In this document: positions 8,453 through 18,352 of the stretch, one piece after another
How positions within the stretch are numbered: the stretch's first letter is position 1
How the letters are laid out: every line of letters starts with the position of its first letter
Source of the DNA: Pseudoalteromonas sp. NBT06-2
GTDB lineage: Bacteria; Pseudomonadota; Gammaproteobacteria; Enterobacterales; Alteromonadaceae
Assembly (NCBI RefSeq): GCF_002276045.1
Contig: NZ_NQMR01000031.1
Span: forward strand, 1 to 64,000
Direction of reading: 5' to 3'
DNA: 64,000 bases
Notes under the pieces: model-generated
Seen by the model: only the letters and a program-made list of their open reading frames with translations
Databases searched by the model: none
What the model was told of the DNA's origin: nothing
Program-made: the position numbers and the translations under genes

Positions 8453-9637
8453 TTATATTGAAATATTAAAATTTATGCCAATCAAATTTTTATCAAATGA
8501 CATTTCTTCAGTAGTTGAGTCATTATTTTTAATCTCAATGAAAATTTCGGCTTCTAACCATCGTTGAATTAAATAAGAAAAACTAACGCTACCCATTATT
8601 ATTCCATCTTCACGATAAACGCCCTTATAAACACCTTTGCTAAATGAAGCTCCAAGGTTAGACCTTAACTTTTCATTCCAACTATGATTCCAAGTTAAGC
8701 CATAAACACTTTTGTTTACGTAATCTCCCTGAGAATTAGGATCCTTCGCAGAACGAGAAGTTTCAAAAAGAATATTTGTATATGTTAATGGTTGCCATTG
8801 AACTTTCGCCTCCCAACTTTTCCCGCTAAAGCTTTGCCTAACAAAATCACCAAATACTTTATTTTGATAACCTATTTTAATGACTCCGGTTGTCATTGAT
8901 GTCATTTCCCACTGTACACCGAGTAAAGCTTTATCATCTGTTGAATCACGACTTGAAGAGTTTTCTTCTATATGATCATATTTAATATCATCACGGCTAA
9001 CAACAACAAATAAATCAGTCGACGAATCCATTTTATAAAATAGAGAAGTGCCTAACTTTGCTGAACGGTTATTCTTAAATTTTGTTACGTCTTTAAAATT
9101 ATCATATTTTTTAGTAGTCGCTTCAATTTCAAATGCTATTCGAGATTTTGAGCTAAGTGCACCAAATTCATATATACCACCAATTACATTATTTTTGTAA
9201 ACTAGTAACTCAGAGAATATCCTACTAATTCCTTCAGTTACCCCAGTACCTCTAGGCTCTGTAAGGTTATTAGCTGAAGCTAAAATATCAAATCTATGCC
9301 AAGATGAGGGGGAAAAATGGGCTAAGAAGTTCAAGCTATGATCTAAATAATTATCGTCAGAGTTTTTTAAGTATGTTCCAGAAACAAATCCCATATCTAA
9401 CTTAAATTGATTCAAATCATCATTAAATAATAAATCAACCGATGGTGATACAACTAAAACAGAGTCGCCTTCTAGGTTTGAAGGTTGATGGTATATATTA
9501 TCATCATATTTACTCGTTATATTTAAAAGAGGCTTGATTGAAATACCATTATCTAAATTAATTGAGGCTGCTTCAATAGCATGAGCATAATTTAAAAAAC
9601 AAGCCAGTAATACAGCTGACTTTATAAAATAATTCAC
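8453..9637 (-). CDS. EpsL-like outer-membrane beta-barrel of EPS locus
   Basis: The 394-residue protein has an N-terminal signal peptide (cleavage near NYAHA) and then alternating hydrophobic/polar strands throughout, for example ISIKPLLNITSKYDDNIYHQ and RWLEAEIFIEIKNNDSTTEEMSF. It ends in the amphipathic strand LIGINFNISI. The opening with KYDDNIY resembles the EpsL/VpsM type (BBP2-like) outer-membrane proteins of exopolysaccharide operons. It is expected to sit in the outer membrane and help EPS export. It lies 15 bp downstream of the wcaJ-like gene and 8 bp upstream of the wza-like gene. Assignment to the exact subfamily is by context and layout; I cannot verify it by alignment. Confidence 0.78.
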   Translation of the reverse strand: MNYFIKSAVLLACFLNYAHAIEAASINLDNGISIKPLLNITSKYDDNIYHQPSNLEGDSVLVVSPSVDLLFNDDLNQFKLDMGFVSGTYLKNSDDNYLDHSLNFLAHFSPSSWHRFDILASANNLTEPRGTGVTEGISRIFSELLVYKNNVIGGIYEFGALSSKSRIAFEIEATTKKYDNFKDVTKFKNNRSAKLGTSLFYKMDSSTDLFVVVSRDDIKYDHIEENSSSRDSTDDKALLGVQWEMTSMTTGVIKIGYQNKVFGDFVRQSFSGKSWEAKVQWQPLTYTNILFETSRSAKDPNSQGDYVNKSVYGLTWNHSWNEKLRSNLGASFSKGVYKGVYREDGIIMGSVSFSYLIQRWLEAEIFIEIKNNDSTTEEMSFDKNLIGINFNISI

Positions 9638-9652
9638 TTTTAAGACCTAAAG

Positions 9653-11083
9653 TTAGTATGCATTTTTTCCAGTAAACCCTTTAAATACAGTTATAACAAT
9701 TATTTTAAGATCAAACCATAGTGACCAATGCTTAATATATTGCAAATCATGATCCACTCTATTTTCCATTTTCTCAAGGGTATCTGTTTCACCTCTCCAA
9801 CCATTAATTTGTGCCCATCCAGTAATACCTGGCTTAACTTTATGTCGTAACATATAAAACTCGACTTTCTTTCTATACTCTTCATTATGTGAGACTGCGT
9901 GCGGACGCGGTCCTACTATTGACATATCTCCAGTTATTACATTAAAAAACTGTGGTAATTCATCTAAACTTGTACGACGAAGAAAGCTGCCTAAAGGTGT
10001 AATTCGGCTATCATTTTTTGTAGCTTGTTTAACTACATCACTATTTTCAGTTACAGTCATAGAGCGAAATTTCCACACTTTAATTTTTTGACCGGCTAGC
10101 CCATATCGATCTTGTTTAAATAAAATAGGTCCATTTGAAGTACACTTTATACAAAATGCGATTATTAATAAAACCGGAGATATTACAGCTAAAATAATCA
10201 GACCTAAGATGATATCTTCACTTCTTTTAACCCACTCCTTAATACCTAGATAAGGTGATTCAAAAACGCTTAATGTATCTATATCGCCAACATGATCTAT
10301 TCGTGCATGAATTAAATTTGATAAAAAGAAATCTGGGATGAAATATACATCAACTGTAGTATCACCTAATCGACCTAAAATATCAGCAATACGCTTTTCA
10401 GCTTTTAATGGTAATGCTATAAATATAACATCTATTTCACCATTCCGAGCACGATTTACGGCATCATTTACTGAGCCTTCAATTATATAACTTTGATTTT
10501 TAAATACCCTTTTTGGAGAGCGATCTTCAAAAAAACCAACATTGTAATACCCTAATTCTTTATGAAACCCAATCTGCTGTGCAATTCGAACCCCTGTATC
10601 AGTGGCGCCTATAATAGCGGTTTTTTTAATATTAAAACCTAACTTTCTTCTATTTACTTTATAGCTTCGTAAAATTAATCGCCAAAGGAATAAGTTAACA
10701 AATGAAAAAGCAAACCAACACACAATAGTGACACGAGAAAGCATCTCAGAGAATTTAAAAATAAAAGCAAATATCACTAAAGCGGCAAAAGATATCGTTA
10801 AAGTAAGCCACGCATTTAAAACCATAGACCGAAGTGTTCCAGCTCTCCATGAACGATATAAATCGACACCTTCAGCCACATATAAAAAAGCAACCAATAC
10901 AACAAGCAAGACAATGAGATACTCACGGCCTAAACTAACTTCATATACCTCTGCAGCTAAATATAATGATGCGATTAATATAATGAGATCAAAAAATCTA
11001 CAAATTACTGAATTAGATTTTGTACCAGCTTTAAAGGTTGATGTCTTTTTCACTTTTAACTTCCTGATGATATGAGACTTCAT
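9653..11083 (-). CDS. wcaJ: undecaprenyl-phosphate hexose-1-phosphate transferase, WcaJ type
   Basis: The enzyme starts EPS repeat synthesis by moving hexose-1-phosphate from a UDP-sugar to undecaprenyl phosphate at the inner membrane. The sequence shows four N-terminal membrane segments, a CoA-binding-like domain (KKTAIIGATDTGVRIAQQIG) and a fifth hydrophobic hairpin (IILGLIILAVISPVLLIIAF). The catalytic domain has LFKQDRYGLAGQKIKVWKFRSM, RRTSLDELPQFFNV and GDMSIVGPRPHAVSHNEEY, the signature of the WcaJ/WbaP family. I prefer the ATG at 11081-11083 because AAGGGG lies just upstream; the ATG at 11119 adds twelve residues but has no ribosome-binding site. It precedes the EpsL-like gene by 15 bp. 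Confidence 0.92.
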   Translation of the reverse strand: MKSHIIRKLKVKKTSTFKAGTKSNSVICRFFDLIILIASLYLAAEVYEVSLGREYLIVLLVVLVAFLYVAEGVDLYRSWRAGTLRSMVLNAWLTLTISFAALVIFAFIFKFSEMLSRVTIVCWFAFSFVNLFLWRLILRSYKVNRRKLGFNIKKTAIIGATDTGVRIAQQIGFHKELGYYNVGFFEDRSPKRVFKNQSYIIEGSVNDAVNRARNGEIDVIFIALPLKAEKRIADILGRLGDTTVDVYFIPDFFLSNLIHARIDHVGDIDTLSVFESPYLGIKEWVKRSEDIILGLIILAVISPVLLIIAFCIKCTSNGPILFKQDRYGLAGQKIKVWKFRSMTVTENSDVVKQATKNDSRITPLGSFLRRTSLDELPQFFNVITGDMSIVGPRPHAVSHNEEYRKKVEFYMLRHKVKPGITGWAQINGWRGETDTLEKMENRVDHDLQYIKHWSLWFDLKIIVITVFKGFTGKNAY

Positions 11084-11149
11084 TTGCCCCTTTGCATAAA
11101 CTACATTCAGACGAAACATCTGAACTGTATAACTTAGTTTTCAAAAATA

Positions 11150-12601
11150 TTATTCTAACAGTGCCAATATTTGTTCTGTTTTCTCTATCATTAACTTTTT
11201 ATCACCTTTTGTTTCTAGATTTAACCTGAGTAAAGGTTCCGTATTTGATTTTCTTAAATTAAAGCGCCATTTACCCATATCAATACTTACTCCATCAGTA
11301 AAATCAATTTTAATCGCATCATTTTGGTATATACAAAGTACTTTTGCTATCACAGCATCGGCATCTGAGACTTTTCGATTAATTTCACCTGGAGAAGGGT
11401 ATGCAGAAACTCTACTTTTGACTAAATTAGATAAATTAGTACCTTTAATACATAATAACTCAGCAACTAATAACCATGGAATCATACCAGAGTCACAATA
11501 TGAGAAACTCCTAAAATAATGATGTGCACTCATTTCACCACCATAAATTGCATTTTCAGAGCGCATTCTTTCTTTGATAAAAGCATGACCCGTTTTACTT
11601 TGTATTGCCTTACCACCTGAATTATTTACAAGATCAATTGTATTCCAGCTTAAACGCGGATCATGAATAATTTTTTCACCTGGATTTTTGTGTAAAAAAA
11701 ATTCAGCCAATAAACCTACAATATAATATCCTTCAATAAACAAACCTTTTTCATCAAAAAGGAAACACCTATCAAAGTCACCATCCCATGCAATACCCAT
11801 ATCTGCATTATGTTCAATAACTGCATCTATGGTGTCTTGACGATTTTCAGGAAGTAATGGGTTAGGAATACCGTTTGGAAAATTACCATCTGGATGATGA
11901 TTTATTTTGATAAATTCAATTGGTACATTCAGTTTTACAAACTGCTCTTCTAGCGCATCAATAACATGTCCAGCAGCACCATTTCCCGAATTAACTACTA
12001 ATTTAAGCGGTGTTATATTTTTAATATCAATATAGGTTAACAAATGTGAAATATATTCTTTTAAAGTTGATATGTTTTGTAATTCACCTTTTATAGGAGA
12101 TTTTTCATTAAAATTTTTGGATTCTGCTAGTGCCTGAATATCAAATAAACCTGTATCTCCACTGATTGGTTTTGATAATGCTTTAACGAGTTTCATACCA
12201 TTAAAATTCATTGGATTATGACTAGCAGTTACTTCTATGCCACCATCAAGGTTTAAATATGATGTAGCAAAGTAAATCTCTTCTGTTCCAGTCACACCAA
12301 GGTCAAATACATTTACACCAGCATCCATTAATCCATTAGCTAATGAAAGTTTTAAGGCATTAGAAGTTAATCTCACATCTCCACCTACAACCACTGACTT
12401 AGGCGATAAAATATCACCATATGCACGCCCAATACGATAAGCGATATCAGTATTTAATTCTTTACCTAACTCTCCTCTTATATCGTAGGCTTTAAAGCAA
12501 GTTAACTTTTCAATCTGTAAACCTGAAGCTAATTCAGTACTCTTTTCTTCTTCATTGACTACTACGTTGATAGAGTTTGTTGAATTTAATCCCTTTGACA
12601 T
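11150..12601 (-). CDS. manB: phosphomannomutase
   Basis: The enzyme interconverts mannose-6-phosphate and mannose-1-phosphate for GDP-mannose synthesis. The 483-residue sequence has the family blocks in order: KAYDIRG (38-43), the active-site serine loop VTASHNP (Ser127), the metal-binding DGDFDRC loop, the sugar-binding [10 protein letters not shown] block, and a phosphate-binding C-terminal [17 protein letters not shown]. It is closest in feel to CpsG of colanic-acid-type loci. An unusual N-terminal extension of about 33 residues precedes the normal start of the family, and no internal ATG is available there. It lies 60 bp downstream of manC. Confidence 0.93.
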   Translation of the reverse strand: MSKGLNSTNSINVVVNEEEKSTELASGLQIEKLTCFKAYDIRGELGKELNTDIAYRIGRAYGDILSPKSVVVGGDVRLTSNALKLSLANGLMDAGVNVFDLGVTGTEEIYFATSYLNLDGGIEVTASHNPMNFNGMKLVKALSKPISGDTGLFDIQALAESKNFNEKSPIKGELQNISTLKEYISHLLTYIDIKNITPLKLVVNSGNGAAGHVIDALEEQFVKLNVPIEFIKINHHPDGNFPNGIPNPLLPENRQDTIDAVIEHNADMGIAWDGDFDRCFLFDEKGLFIEGYYIVGLLAEFFLHKNPGEKIIHDPRLSWNTIDLVNNSGGKAIQSKTGHAFIKERMRSENAIYGGEMSAHHYFRSFSYCDSGMIPWLLVAELLCIKGTNLSNLVKSRVSAYPSPGEINRKVSDADAVIAKVLCIYQNDAIKIDFTDGVSIDMGKWRFNLRKSNTEPLLRLNLETKGDKKLMIEKTEQILALLE

Positions 12602-12661
12602 TTTTAAACCTTTAAAAACTGAAAACCACTTTAAAATTAAATATTATTTGTTGAAGCAAAA

Positions 12662-14122
12662 TTAACTACGACCGTATTTATCTTCAAATCTTACAATATC
12701 ATCTTCACCTAAATATGAGCCTGATTGAACTTCAATTAACTCAAGCGGAATGACTCCTGGGTTTTCTAAAGCATGAACAACACCGATAGGAATATAAGTT
12801 GATTGATTTTCAGTTAATAATATCTCATTGTCATCATTGGTTATCTTCGCAGTTCCTGAAACAACAACCCAATGTTCGGCTCTATGGTGATGCATTTGCA
12901 CTGATAATTTAGCACCTGGCTTAACCGTTATACGCTTTACTTGAAATCTTTCTCCACTATCTAATGAGTCATATTTGCCCCAAGGTCTATATACTTCACG
13001 ATGAAATGTAGCTTCACTACGCTTTTCTTTTTTTAATTCATTTACAATTGATTTTACTTCTTGCGCTTTATCTTTATGAGCAACTAAAATAGCATCCTTT
13101 GTATTCACAATAACTAAATCATTAACACCAACCAATGCAACAAGCTTATCATCACTAATTACAAGTGAATTTTTTGTATCCGTAGCCTTAACATCACCAT
13201 TAAATACATTGCCTTTGTTATCTTTTTCAGATACTTGCCATAAAGCAGAAAATCCGCCAATATCATTCCAACCTGCATTCATAGGTACAACAATCGCTTC
13301 AGCACGATCAATTTTTTGGCAAATAGGCTCCATTACTGCATAATCGATAGATTCATCTGGACAAGCTAAAAATGCTTCTTTATTGATTCGGATAAAATCA
13401 TTATCAACTGTCTGTTGTTGCATTGATTTTTTACATGCTTCATATATATCTGGACGAAACTGCTTAAGTACAGCTAAATAACGACTTGCTTTAAACATAA
13501 ACATTCCGCTATTCCAATAAAATTCTCCTGAATCAACATAAGATTGAGCCATTGCTAAATTTGGTTTTTCAACAAAATTACTCACTCTAAAAGATGTTAA
13601 ATCATTATGGCTAAACTCTGATTTACTTTCTAAAGACTCTCCTCGCATCACATAGCCGTATCCCGTTTCAGGTTTATCGGCAAGAATGCCAAATGTAACA
13701 AGCTTTTCATCTTGAGCATGAACATAAGCGTGTTTAACAGATTTATGAAACTCATATTTATTTTCAATGACATGATCTGCAGCCAATACAAGTAAAATAG
13801 GTTCTTCTATATTTTTATTATTTTCTAACGCTTTAAATGCAGCCAGTGCAATAGCAGGAGCTGTATTTCTTCCTTCTGGTTCTAAAAGTATTCCACTATG
13901 TTCAACATCTAGCTGACGAATTTGCTCTGCAGCTATAAATCTATGTTCTTCATTGCAAATAAGCATACTTGGTTGATGATCTAATCCTTTTAAACGCGCT
14001 ATAGTCTGCTGAAGCATTGTTTGCTCACCATTAAGTGATAAAAACTGTTTCGGATAATTCCCTCTTGATAACGGCCATAATCGAGTACCTGAACCACCAG
14101 TCATAATTACGGGTAAGATCAT
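12662..14122 (-). CDS. manC: mannose-1-phosphate guanylyltransferase / mannose-6-phosphate isomerase
   Basis: The bifunctional enzyme makes GDP-mannose. The N-terminal nucleotidyltransferase domain shows [19 protein letters not shown] (from residue 9) and the VEKP sugar-binding block. The C-terminal third is a cupin isomerase with [19 protein letters not shown] and the metal-site histidines, and later the [14 protein letters not shown] block. The full length of 486 residues matches the two-domain type. Its start lies two bases past the stop of rfbD, so the GDP-mannose and dTDP-rhamnose genes form one transcription unit. GDP-mannose may be used directly or as a precursor; no fucose-pathway genes are in the window. 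Confidence 0.95.
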   Translation of the reverse strand: MILPVIMTGGSGTRLWPLSRGNYPKQFLSLNGEQTMLQQTIARLKGLDHQPSMLICNEEHRFIAAEQIRQLDVEHSGILLEPEGRNTAPAIALAAFKALENNKNIEEPILLVLAADHVIENKYEFHKSVKHAYVHAQDEKLVTFGILADKPETGYGYVMRGESLESKSEFSHNDLTSFRVSNFVEKPNLAMAQSYVDSGEFYWNSGMFMFKASRYLAVLKQFRPDIYEACKKSMQQQTVDNDFIRINKEAFLACPDESIDYAVMEPICQKIDRAEAIVVPMNAGWNDIGGFSALWQVSEKDNKGNVFNGDVKATDTKNSLVISDDKLVALVGVNDLVIVNTKDAILVAHKDKAQEVKSIVNELKKEKRSEATFHREVYRPWGKYDSLDSGERFQVKRITVKPGAKLSVQMHHHRAEHWVVVSGTAKITNDDNEILLTENQSTYIPIGVVHALENPGVIPLELIEVQSGSYLGEDDIVRFEDKYGRS

Positions 14123-14124
14123 TA

Positions 14125-14988
14125 TTAAAACTCCTTTTGATTACTAATCATTACTTTTAACTGCTCACGCCAATGATTTGCAGAATAAATTTGATGAGAT
14201 TTTGTTGAATCAAGTAAACTAAATTGAGGTCGTTTAGCGGGAGTTAGGTACTCTTGGCTCGAAATTGCTTTTATTGGGATTTTTTTATTCAACACAGCAC
14301 ACTCGATTGCTATTTCCTGTATCGCAATAGCAAAGTCGTACCAAGAAGCAACACCTAAGTCACTCCAGTTATACAAAAAGTTTATAGTTTGTTGTGTCGT
14401 TAACTTCCATATAAAATAAGCTAACTCTTTTGCATATGTAGGACATCCTATCTGATCAGCGACTACACTCAGTGAGTCTTTCTCTTTCATTAGCTTAAGC
14501 ATGGTTTTAACAAAGTTATTACCGTAACTAGAATAAAGCCAAGAAGTACGTACTATAGCCGAGTTATCAAGATGATTTTCAAGTATCGCTTTCTCACCAG
14601 CGAGCTTTGAAGCACCATAAACATTGATTGGGTTTGTTCTATCGGAGGTCTTATAAGCACTATTTTTTTCCCCATCAAAAATAAAGTCTGTTGATATATG
14701 AATAAAGCGAATATTATTTGCCTTACAAACCTTAGCTATGTTTGCCACTCCAACTGAATTAATAGCATAAGCTGCATCTATATCAGCTTCAGCTTTATCT
14801 ACTGCTGTATAAGCGGATGCATTTAATATAACGGTTGGATTAAACTTTGTTACTTGCTCAAATATTGAATCAATTAAACCAATTTCGATATCTTCACGTC
14901 CCAGAGCAAGTGTTTCAATATCATTAGGTTTTGTATCAATTAGCTCTGATGCTAGCTGCCCACTCTTACCAATAATTAATACTTTCAT
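14125..14988 (-). CDS. rfbD: dTDP-4-dehydrorhamnose reductase
   Basis: The enzyme performs the last step to dTDP-L-rhamnose. The sequence begins with the nucleotide-binding [16 protein letters not shown], then has the [12 protein letters not shown] block, STDFIFDG, and the catalytic YGASKLAGE (YxxxK) of extended short-chain dehydrogenases. Its length (287 residues) is normal for RfbD. It is separated from rfbB by 64 bp and abuts manC. The four rfb genes are all present in order A-C-B-D, so the window can make dTDP-L-rhamnose from glucose-1-phosphate. Confidence 0.94.
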   Translation of the reverse strand: MKVLIIGKSGQLASELIDTKPNDIETLALGREDIEIGLIDSIFEQVTKFNPTVILNASAYTAVDKAEADIDAAYAINSVGVANIAKVCKANNIRFIHISTDFIFDGEKNSAYKTSDRTNPINVYGASKLAGEKAILENHLDNSAIVRTSWLYSSYGNNFVKTMLKLMKEKDSLSVVADQIGCPTYAKELAYFIWKLTTQQTINFLYNWSDLGVASWYDFAIAIQEIAIECAVLNKKIPIKAISSQEYLTPAKRPQFSLLDSTKSHQIYSANHWREQLKVMISNQKEF

Positions 14989-15052
14989 CTGAATTCCATT
15001 AAATTTTTCTATTAATTCAAATTAACTAATAATAGTTAATATCATGCACTGT

Positions 15053-16114
15053 TTATTTACCTAAACGCTCTCTTTGGTAATTTCCATCTTGCACATGCTT
15101 ACTCCAATTTAAATTAGCTAGGTACCATTGGACTGTTTTTTTAATACCAGATGCAAAATTTTCTTGCGGTTTCCATCCTAAATCATTATGTATTTTAGAA
15201 GCATTAATTGCATATCGTTCATCATGGCCTGGTCTATCTGCTACATAAGTAATTAGCTGATTAAAATCAGATATATTCTCAGGCTTATTTTTTACTAATT
15301 GATTTAGATGAGTGCAAATTGTTTTAACAACTTCTATATTTTGCTTTTCATTAAACCCACCTATATTGTAAGTTTCACCCAGCTTACCTTCCCTAACAAC
15401 GAGATAAAGCGCACGAGCGTGATCTTCAACAAATAACCAATCTCTGATTTGTTTACCGCTACCATATATAGGTAAATCTTTCCCCTCTAAAGCATTTAAT
15501 ATTACTAAAGGTATTAATTTTTCAGGGAAGTGAAATGGACCATAATTATTTGAACAATTAGTAACTACAATCGGTAAATTATATGTTCGATGCCAAGCTC
15601 TCACTAAATGATCTGATGCCGCTTTTGAAGCTGAGTAGGGAGAGTTTGGTTCATACGATGTTTCTTCAGTAAATAAACCTGTCTCACCTAAATCTCCATA
15701 TACCTCATCTGTAGAAATATGATGGAAACGAAAACCTGACTTTTTATTCCCGTTAAGATATGAATAGTAATTTCTAGCTGCTTCAAGCAAAGTATAAGTG
15801 CCAACAATATTGGTTTCAATAAACTCACCAGGGCCGTCAATTGAACGATCAACATGACTTTCCGCAGCTAAATGCATTATGTAATCAGGCTGATATTTTT
15901 CAAATAAATGACTAACACTTTGACGGTCACAAATATCACCTTGTACAAAATGGTAACGATTATTGTCTTCAATTGATTTTAGAGATTCAAGATTGCCTGC
16001 ATAAGTCAACTTATCATAATTAATAACAACATTATTTGTTTCATTAATTAAATAACGCACTAACGCTGAACCTATAAAACCAGCCCCTCCAGTAATAAAA
16101 ATCGTTTTACTCAA
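15053..16114 (-). CDS. rfbB: dTDP-glucose 4,6-dehydratase
   Basis: The enzyme dehydrates dTDP-glucose to dTDP-4-keto-6-deoxyglucose with NAD. The sequence shows the glycine-rich [13 protein letters not shown] (7-19), [21 protein letters not shown] with the catalytic Asp/Glu pair, and [12 protein letters not shown] with the catalytic tyrosine and lysine. It also has the substrate-binding [13 protein letters not shown] block. The length of 353 residues is standard. It follows rfbC with a 22-bp gap. Confidence 0.96.
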   Translation of the reverse strand: MSKTIFITGGAGFIGSALVRYLINETNNVVINYDKLTYAGNLESLKSIEDNNRYHFVQGDICDRQSVSHLFEKYQPDYIMHLAAESHVDRSIDGPGEFIETNIVGTYTLLEAARNYYSYLNGNKKSGFRFHHISTDEVYGDLGETGLFTEETSYEPNSPYSASKAASDHLVRAWHRTYNLPIVVTNCSNNYGPFHFPEKLIPLVILNALEGKDLPIYGSGKQIRDWLFVEDHARALYLVVREGKLGETYNIGGFNEKQNIEVVKTICTHLNQLVKNKPENISDFNQLITYVADRPGHDERYAINASKIHNDLGWKPQENFASGIKKTVQWYLANLNWSKHVQDGNYQRERLGK

Positions 16115-16136
16115 TATTTACTCCTCTAAAATCAAG

Positions 16137-16685
16137 TTATGTAAAAAAAGGTGCATTTTTAAATAATAAACCGCTTTCGTCTTTGGGGGACAACGATACC
16201 ATTCCATCTTTATTTATTGGCCATTTTATATCTAGAGTAAGGTCATTCCACAGAATACTTTGTTCAAATTTTGGTGCATAATAATCTGTACATTTATAAA
16301 CAAACTCAGCTGACTCTGAAGTAACATAAAAGCCATGAGCGAAACCCGCTGGCACCCACAACTGTTGTTTATTATCAGACGATAGATAATGACCGTACCA
16401 TTGACCAAAAGTATCACTGCTTTTTCGCAGATCAATCACAACATCAAACACTTCTCCTTGCATTACTCGTACTAGCTTACCTTGAGTTTGCTCTGTTTGA
16501 TAATGCATGCCACGTAAAATTCCTTGAGAAGATTTACTATGGTTTTCTTGAACAAAGGTGACATCAGCTACATTTTCTCTAAACCAATCATCACGGAACG
16601 TTTCAAAAAAAAATCCTCTTTCATCACCAAAAACTTTAGGTTCTATAATTTTTAAATCTTGAATAAAAGTATCAATAACGCGCAT
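16137..16685 (-). CDS. rfbC: dTDP-4-dehydrorhamnose 3,5-epimerase
   Basis: The cupin-fold epimerase has the usual length (182 residues). It carries EPKVFGDERGFFFETFRDDWF near the start, the catalytic-histidine block GILRGMHYQ, DLRKSSDTFGQW, and WVPAGFAHGFYVTSE. The tyrosine-bearing CTDYYAPKFEQSILWND follows. Its ATG shares one base with the TAA stop of rfbA (TAATG), so the two are translationally coupled. Confidence 0.96.
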   Translation of the reverse strand: MRVIDTFIQDLKIIEPKVFGDERGFFFETFRDDWFRENVADVTFVQENHSKSSQGILRGMHYQTEQTQGKLVRVMQGEVFDVVIDLRKSSDTFGQWYGHYLSSDNKQQLWVPAGFAHGFYVTSESAEFVYKCTDYYAPKFEQSILWNDLTLDIKWPINKDGMVSLSPKDESGLLFKNAPFFT

Positions 16686-17566
16686 TAAAATACTCTCTGA
16701 GTAAGGAGGTTTAAAAGGTATTCACCATAACCACTTTTGCGTAAAGGACCAGCTAAATCTCTCAATTGAGAATCTGAGATATATCCCATTCGATATGCTA
16801 CTTCTTCAGGACAATTAACTTTAAGTCCTTGACGTTTTTCTATGGTTTCAATAAATTGAGCAGCTTGTAGTAAGCTATCGTGTGTACCAGTATCTAACCA
16901 GGCTGTACCACGACCCATTATTTCTACATTTAAAGTGCCTACTTTTAAATATTGCTCTATCACATCCGTAATTTCATATTCACCACGCGCTGAAGGTTTT
17001 ACATTTTTAGCATATTCAATAACTTTATTATCAAAGAAATATAACCCTGGTACAGCATAATTAGATTTTGGAGTCATTGGCTTTTCTTCAATTGAGATTG
17101 CAACTCCACCTTTATCAAACTCTACAACACCATATGATTTGGGGTTTGCCACGTGATAACCAAACACGGTGCCACCTTCATTTTTCTTACTTGCAGCAAG
17201 TAAACTTTTGGTTAAATCATGACCGTAAAACAAATTATCACCAAGAATTAACGCGACATTTGCATTACCAATGAAATCTTCGCCAAGTAAGAATGCTTGA
17301 GCTAAACCATCTGGAGATGGCTGAATCTTATATTCAATTGAGATCCCCCAATCACTACCATTCTCCAGTAGAGCTTCAAATTTAGGCTGTTCCTCTTCGG
17401 TTGTAATAATAAGAATGTCTTTAATACCTGCATTCATCAATGTAGCAATAGGATAATAAATCATAGGTTTATCATATACAGGCATAAGTTGTTTGCTGAC
17501 CACTTTTGTAAGCGGATAGAGACGAGTGCCGCTGCCACCGGAAAGGATAATTCCTTTTCTATTCAT
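16685..17566 (-). CDS. rfbA: glucose-1-phosphate thymidylyltransferase
   Basis: The enzyme makes dTDP-glucose from glucose-1-phosphate and dTTP, the entry to the rhamnose pathway. The sequence has [30 protein letters not shown] at the front (reported here as [10 protein letters not shown] and its continuation, residues 9-38), then [18 protein letters not shown], and the EEKP and [11 protein letters not shown] blocks. All are hallmarks of RmlA. The 293-residue length is normal. It is the first gene of the minus-strand EPS precursor and export operon that runs to about 5725. A heptamer tandem repeat lies 55-82 bp upstream. Confidence 0.96.
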   Translation of the reverse strand: MNRKGIILSGGSGTRLYPLTKVVSKQLMPVYDKPMIYYPIATLMNAGIKDILIITTEEEQPKFEALLENGSDWGISIEYKIQPSPDGLAQAFLLGEDFIGNANVALILGDNLFYGHDLTKSLLAASKKNEGGTVFGYHVANPKSYGVVEFDKGGVAISIEEKPMTPKSNYAVPGLYFFDNKVIEYAKNVKPSARGEYEITDVIEQYLKVGTLNVEIMGRGTAWLDTGTHDSLLQAAQFIETIEKRQGLKVNCPEEVAYRMGYISDSQLRDLAGPLRKSGYGEYLLNLLTQRVF

Positions 17567-17620
17567 AAGCCTACTTTTTGATTATTACTAAAAAAGGTAC
17601 ATTCTAATGCTAAACCATTA

Positions 17621-17648
17621 AATATTCAATATTCAATATTCAATATTG
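17621..17648. repeat. 7-bp tandem repeat upstream of rfbA
   Basis: The unit AATATTC occurs three times in tandem, and a fourth unit differs in its last base (AATATTG). The last copies form a palindrome TTCAATATTGAA. The array lies in the promoter/leader region of the rfbA operon. Such short arrays can change length by slippage and may shift promoter spacing, but no promoter was defined here. Confidence 0.8.
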
Positions 17649-17754
17649 AATAAAGTGATAAATAACAATTTTAACTCTTTCATAAGAAGGAATAAAAAAT
17701 AAACCACAGTTATATTCGAAGATCAATATTAGTATTAAAGAAAATGGACAGATC

Positions 17755-18021
17755 TATACCCAAGCCACTTCAAGATGTGAGGTTCAGGACTGCTGAGCAA
17801 TTCATGATCTAGGCGCATCTTTGCATTAATGGTTACTCCCTTAAAAAAAGATGGAACAACGAGCATGATTTGCTCAGAAGTCCCTGTAAGGTTGGTTTAT
17901 AAATACTTTATGCAGCGTTATTGATTTTGAAAAGGGAATAACCATGTTCTTCAATCAATGCCTAGCCTAAAGTATTTCTACTTCCAACTGAATCCTGCAT
18001 CTTGAAGTGGTTTGGGTATAT
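17755..18021. mobile_element. repeat A copy (MITE-like)
   Basis: A 267-bp copy starts with TATACCCAAGCCACTTCAAG and ends with CTTGAAGTGGTTTGGGTATA as inverted ends. It is almost identical to 595-853 and lacks the extra internal block of the 48617 copy. It lies between the divergent rfbA operon and the riboswitch-controlled gene, so it separates the two promoter regions. Confidence 0.88.
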
Positions 18022-18198
18022 ATGAATATATGCATTTAAAACTTATTCGTGATGGCGAAATGAGAAGTGGTATTGAAAATAAAATTAACACTTATAAATT
18101 TGCCGTACTACTATTTAAATTCAATATCGGTACATTTTACTTAATGTTTTTAATTGTTCCACTACAGGGTAGAACACAGCCTTAATAAATATTATTCG

Positions 18199-18290
18199 CT
18201 TGAAAAGGGCAAACTTAAGGAAACTTAAGTACGCAAAGCCACCGGCCTAAAGGCTAACAACCTAAGGCAGCGGAGCTACCGAGGCTATGA
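18199..18290 (+). ncRNA. cyclic-di-GMP-I (GEMM) riboswitch aptamer
   Basis: The sequence contains the GEMM-I core in the right order. It has AGGGCAAAC, then a perfect 7-bp stem ACTTAAG/CTTAAGT capped by the conserved GAAA tetraloop, then ACGCAAAGCC, CCGGCCTAAAGG, a CCTAAGGCAGCGG strand acting as tetraloop receptor and stem, and the closing GCTACCGAGG. This matches the known aptamer that binds c-di-GMP. It lies 63 bases upstream of a start codon, on the same strand. The downstream gene encodes an exported beta-helix protein, a plausible biofilm target. The call rests on motif order and pairing; the outer P1 stem was not drawn in detail. Confidence 0.92.
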
Positions 18291-18298
18291 AAATCAAT

Positions 18299-18347
18299 AC
18301 CTCCCCCTATTATTGAATCAATATTTAAATATGTGGACTTCGGAGGT
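18299..18347 (+). promoter_or_regulatory. putative riboswitch expression platform sequestering the ribosome-binding site
   Basis: Immediately after the aptamer, ACCTCC (18299-18304) can pair perfectly with GGAGGT (18342-18347), which is the Shine-Dalgarno sequence of the next gene (ATG at 18353). Such an anti-SD hairpin would block translation; the aptamer could favour or oppose it. No U-rich terminator is visible, so control at translation is more likely than at termination. The direction (c-di-GMP ON or OFF) cannot be read from the sequence alone. Confidence 0.6.
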
Positions 18348-18352
18348 TTTAA

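Noticed and set aside
10728..11075. 115-codon open frame on the plus strand.
   Set aside because: It is the antisense shadow of the wcaJ-like gene, whose own motifs are clear.
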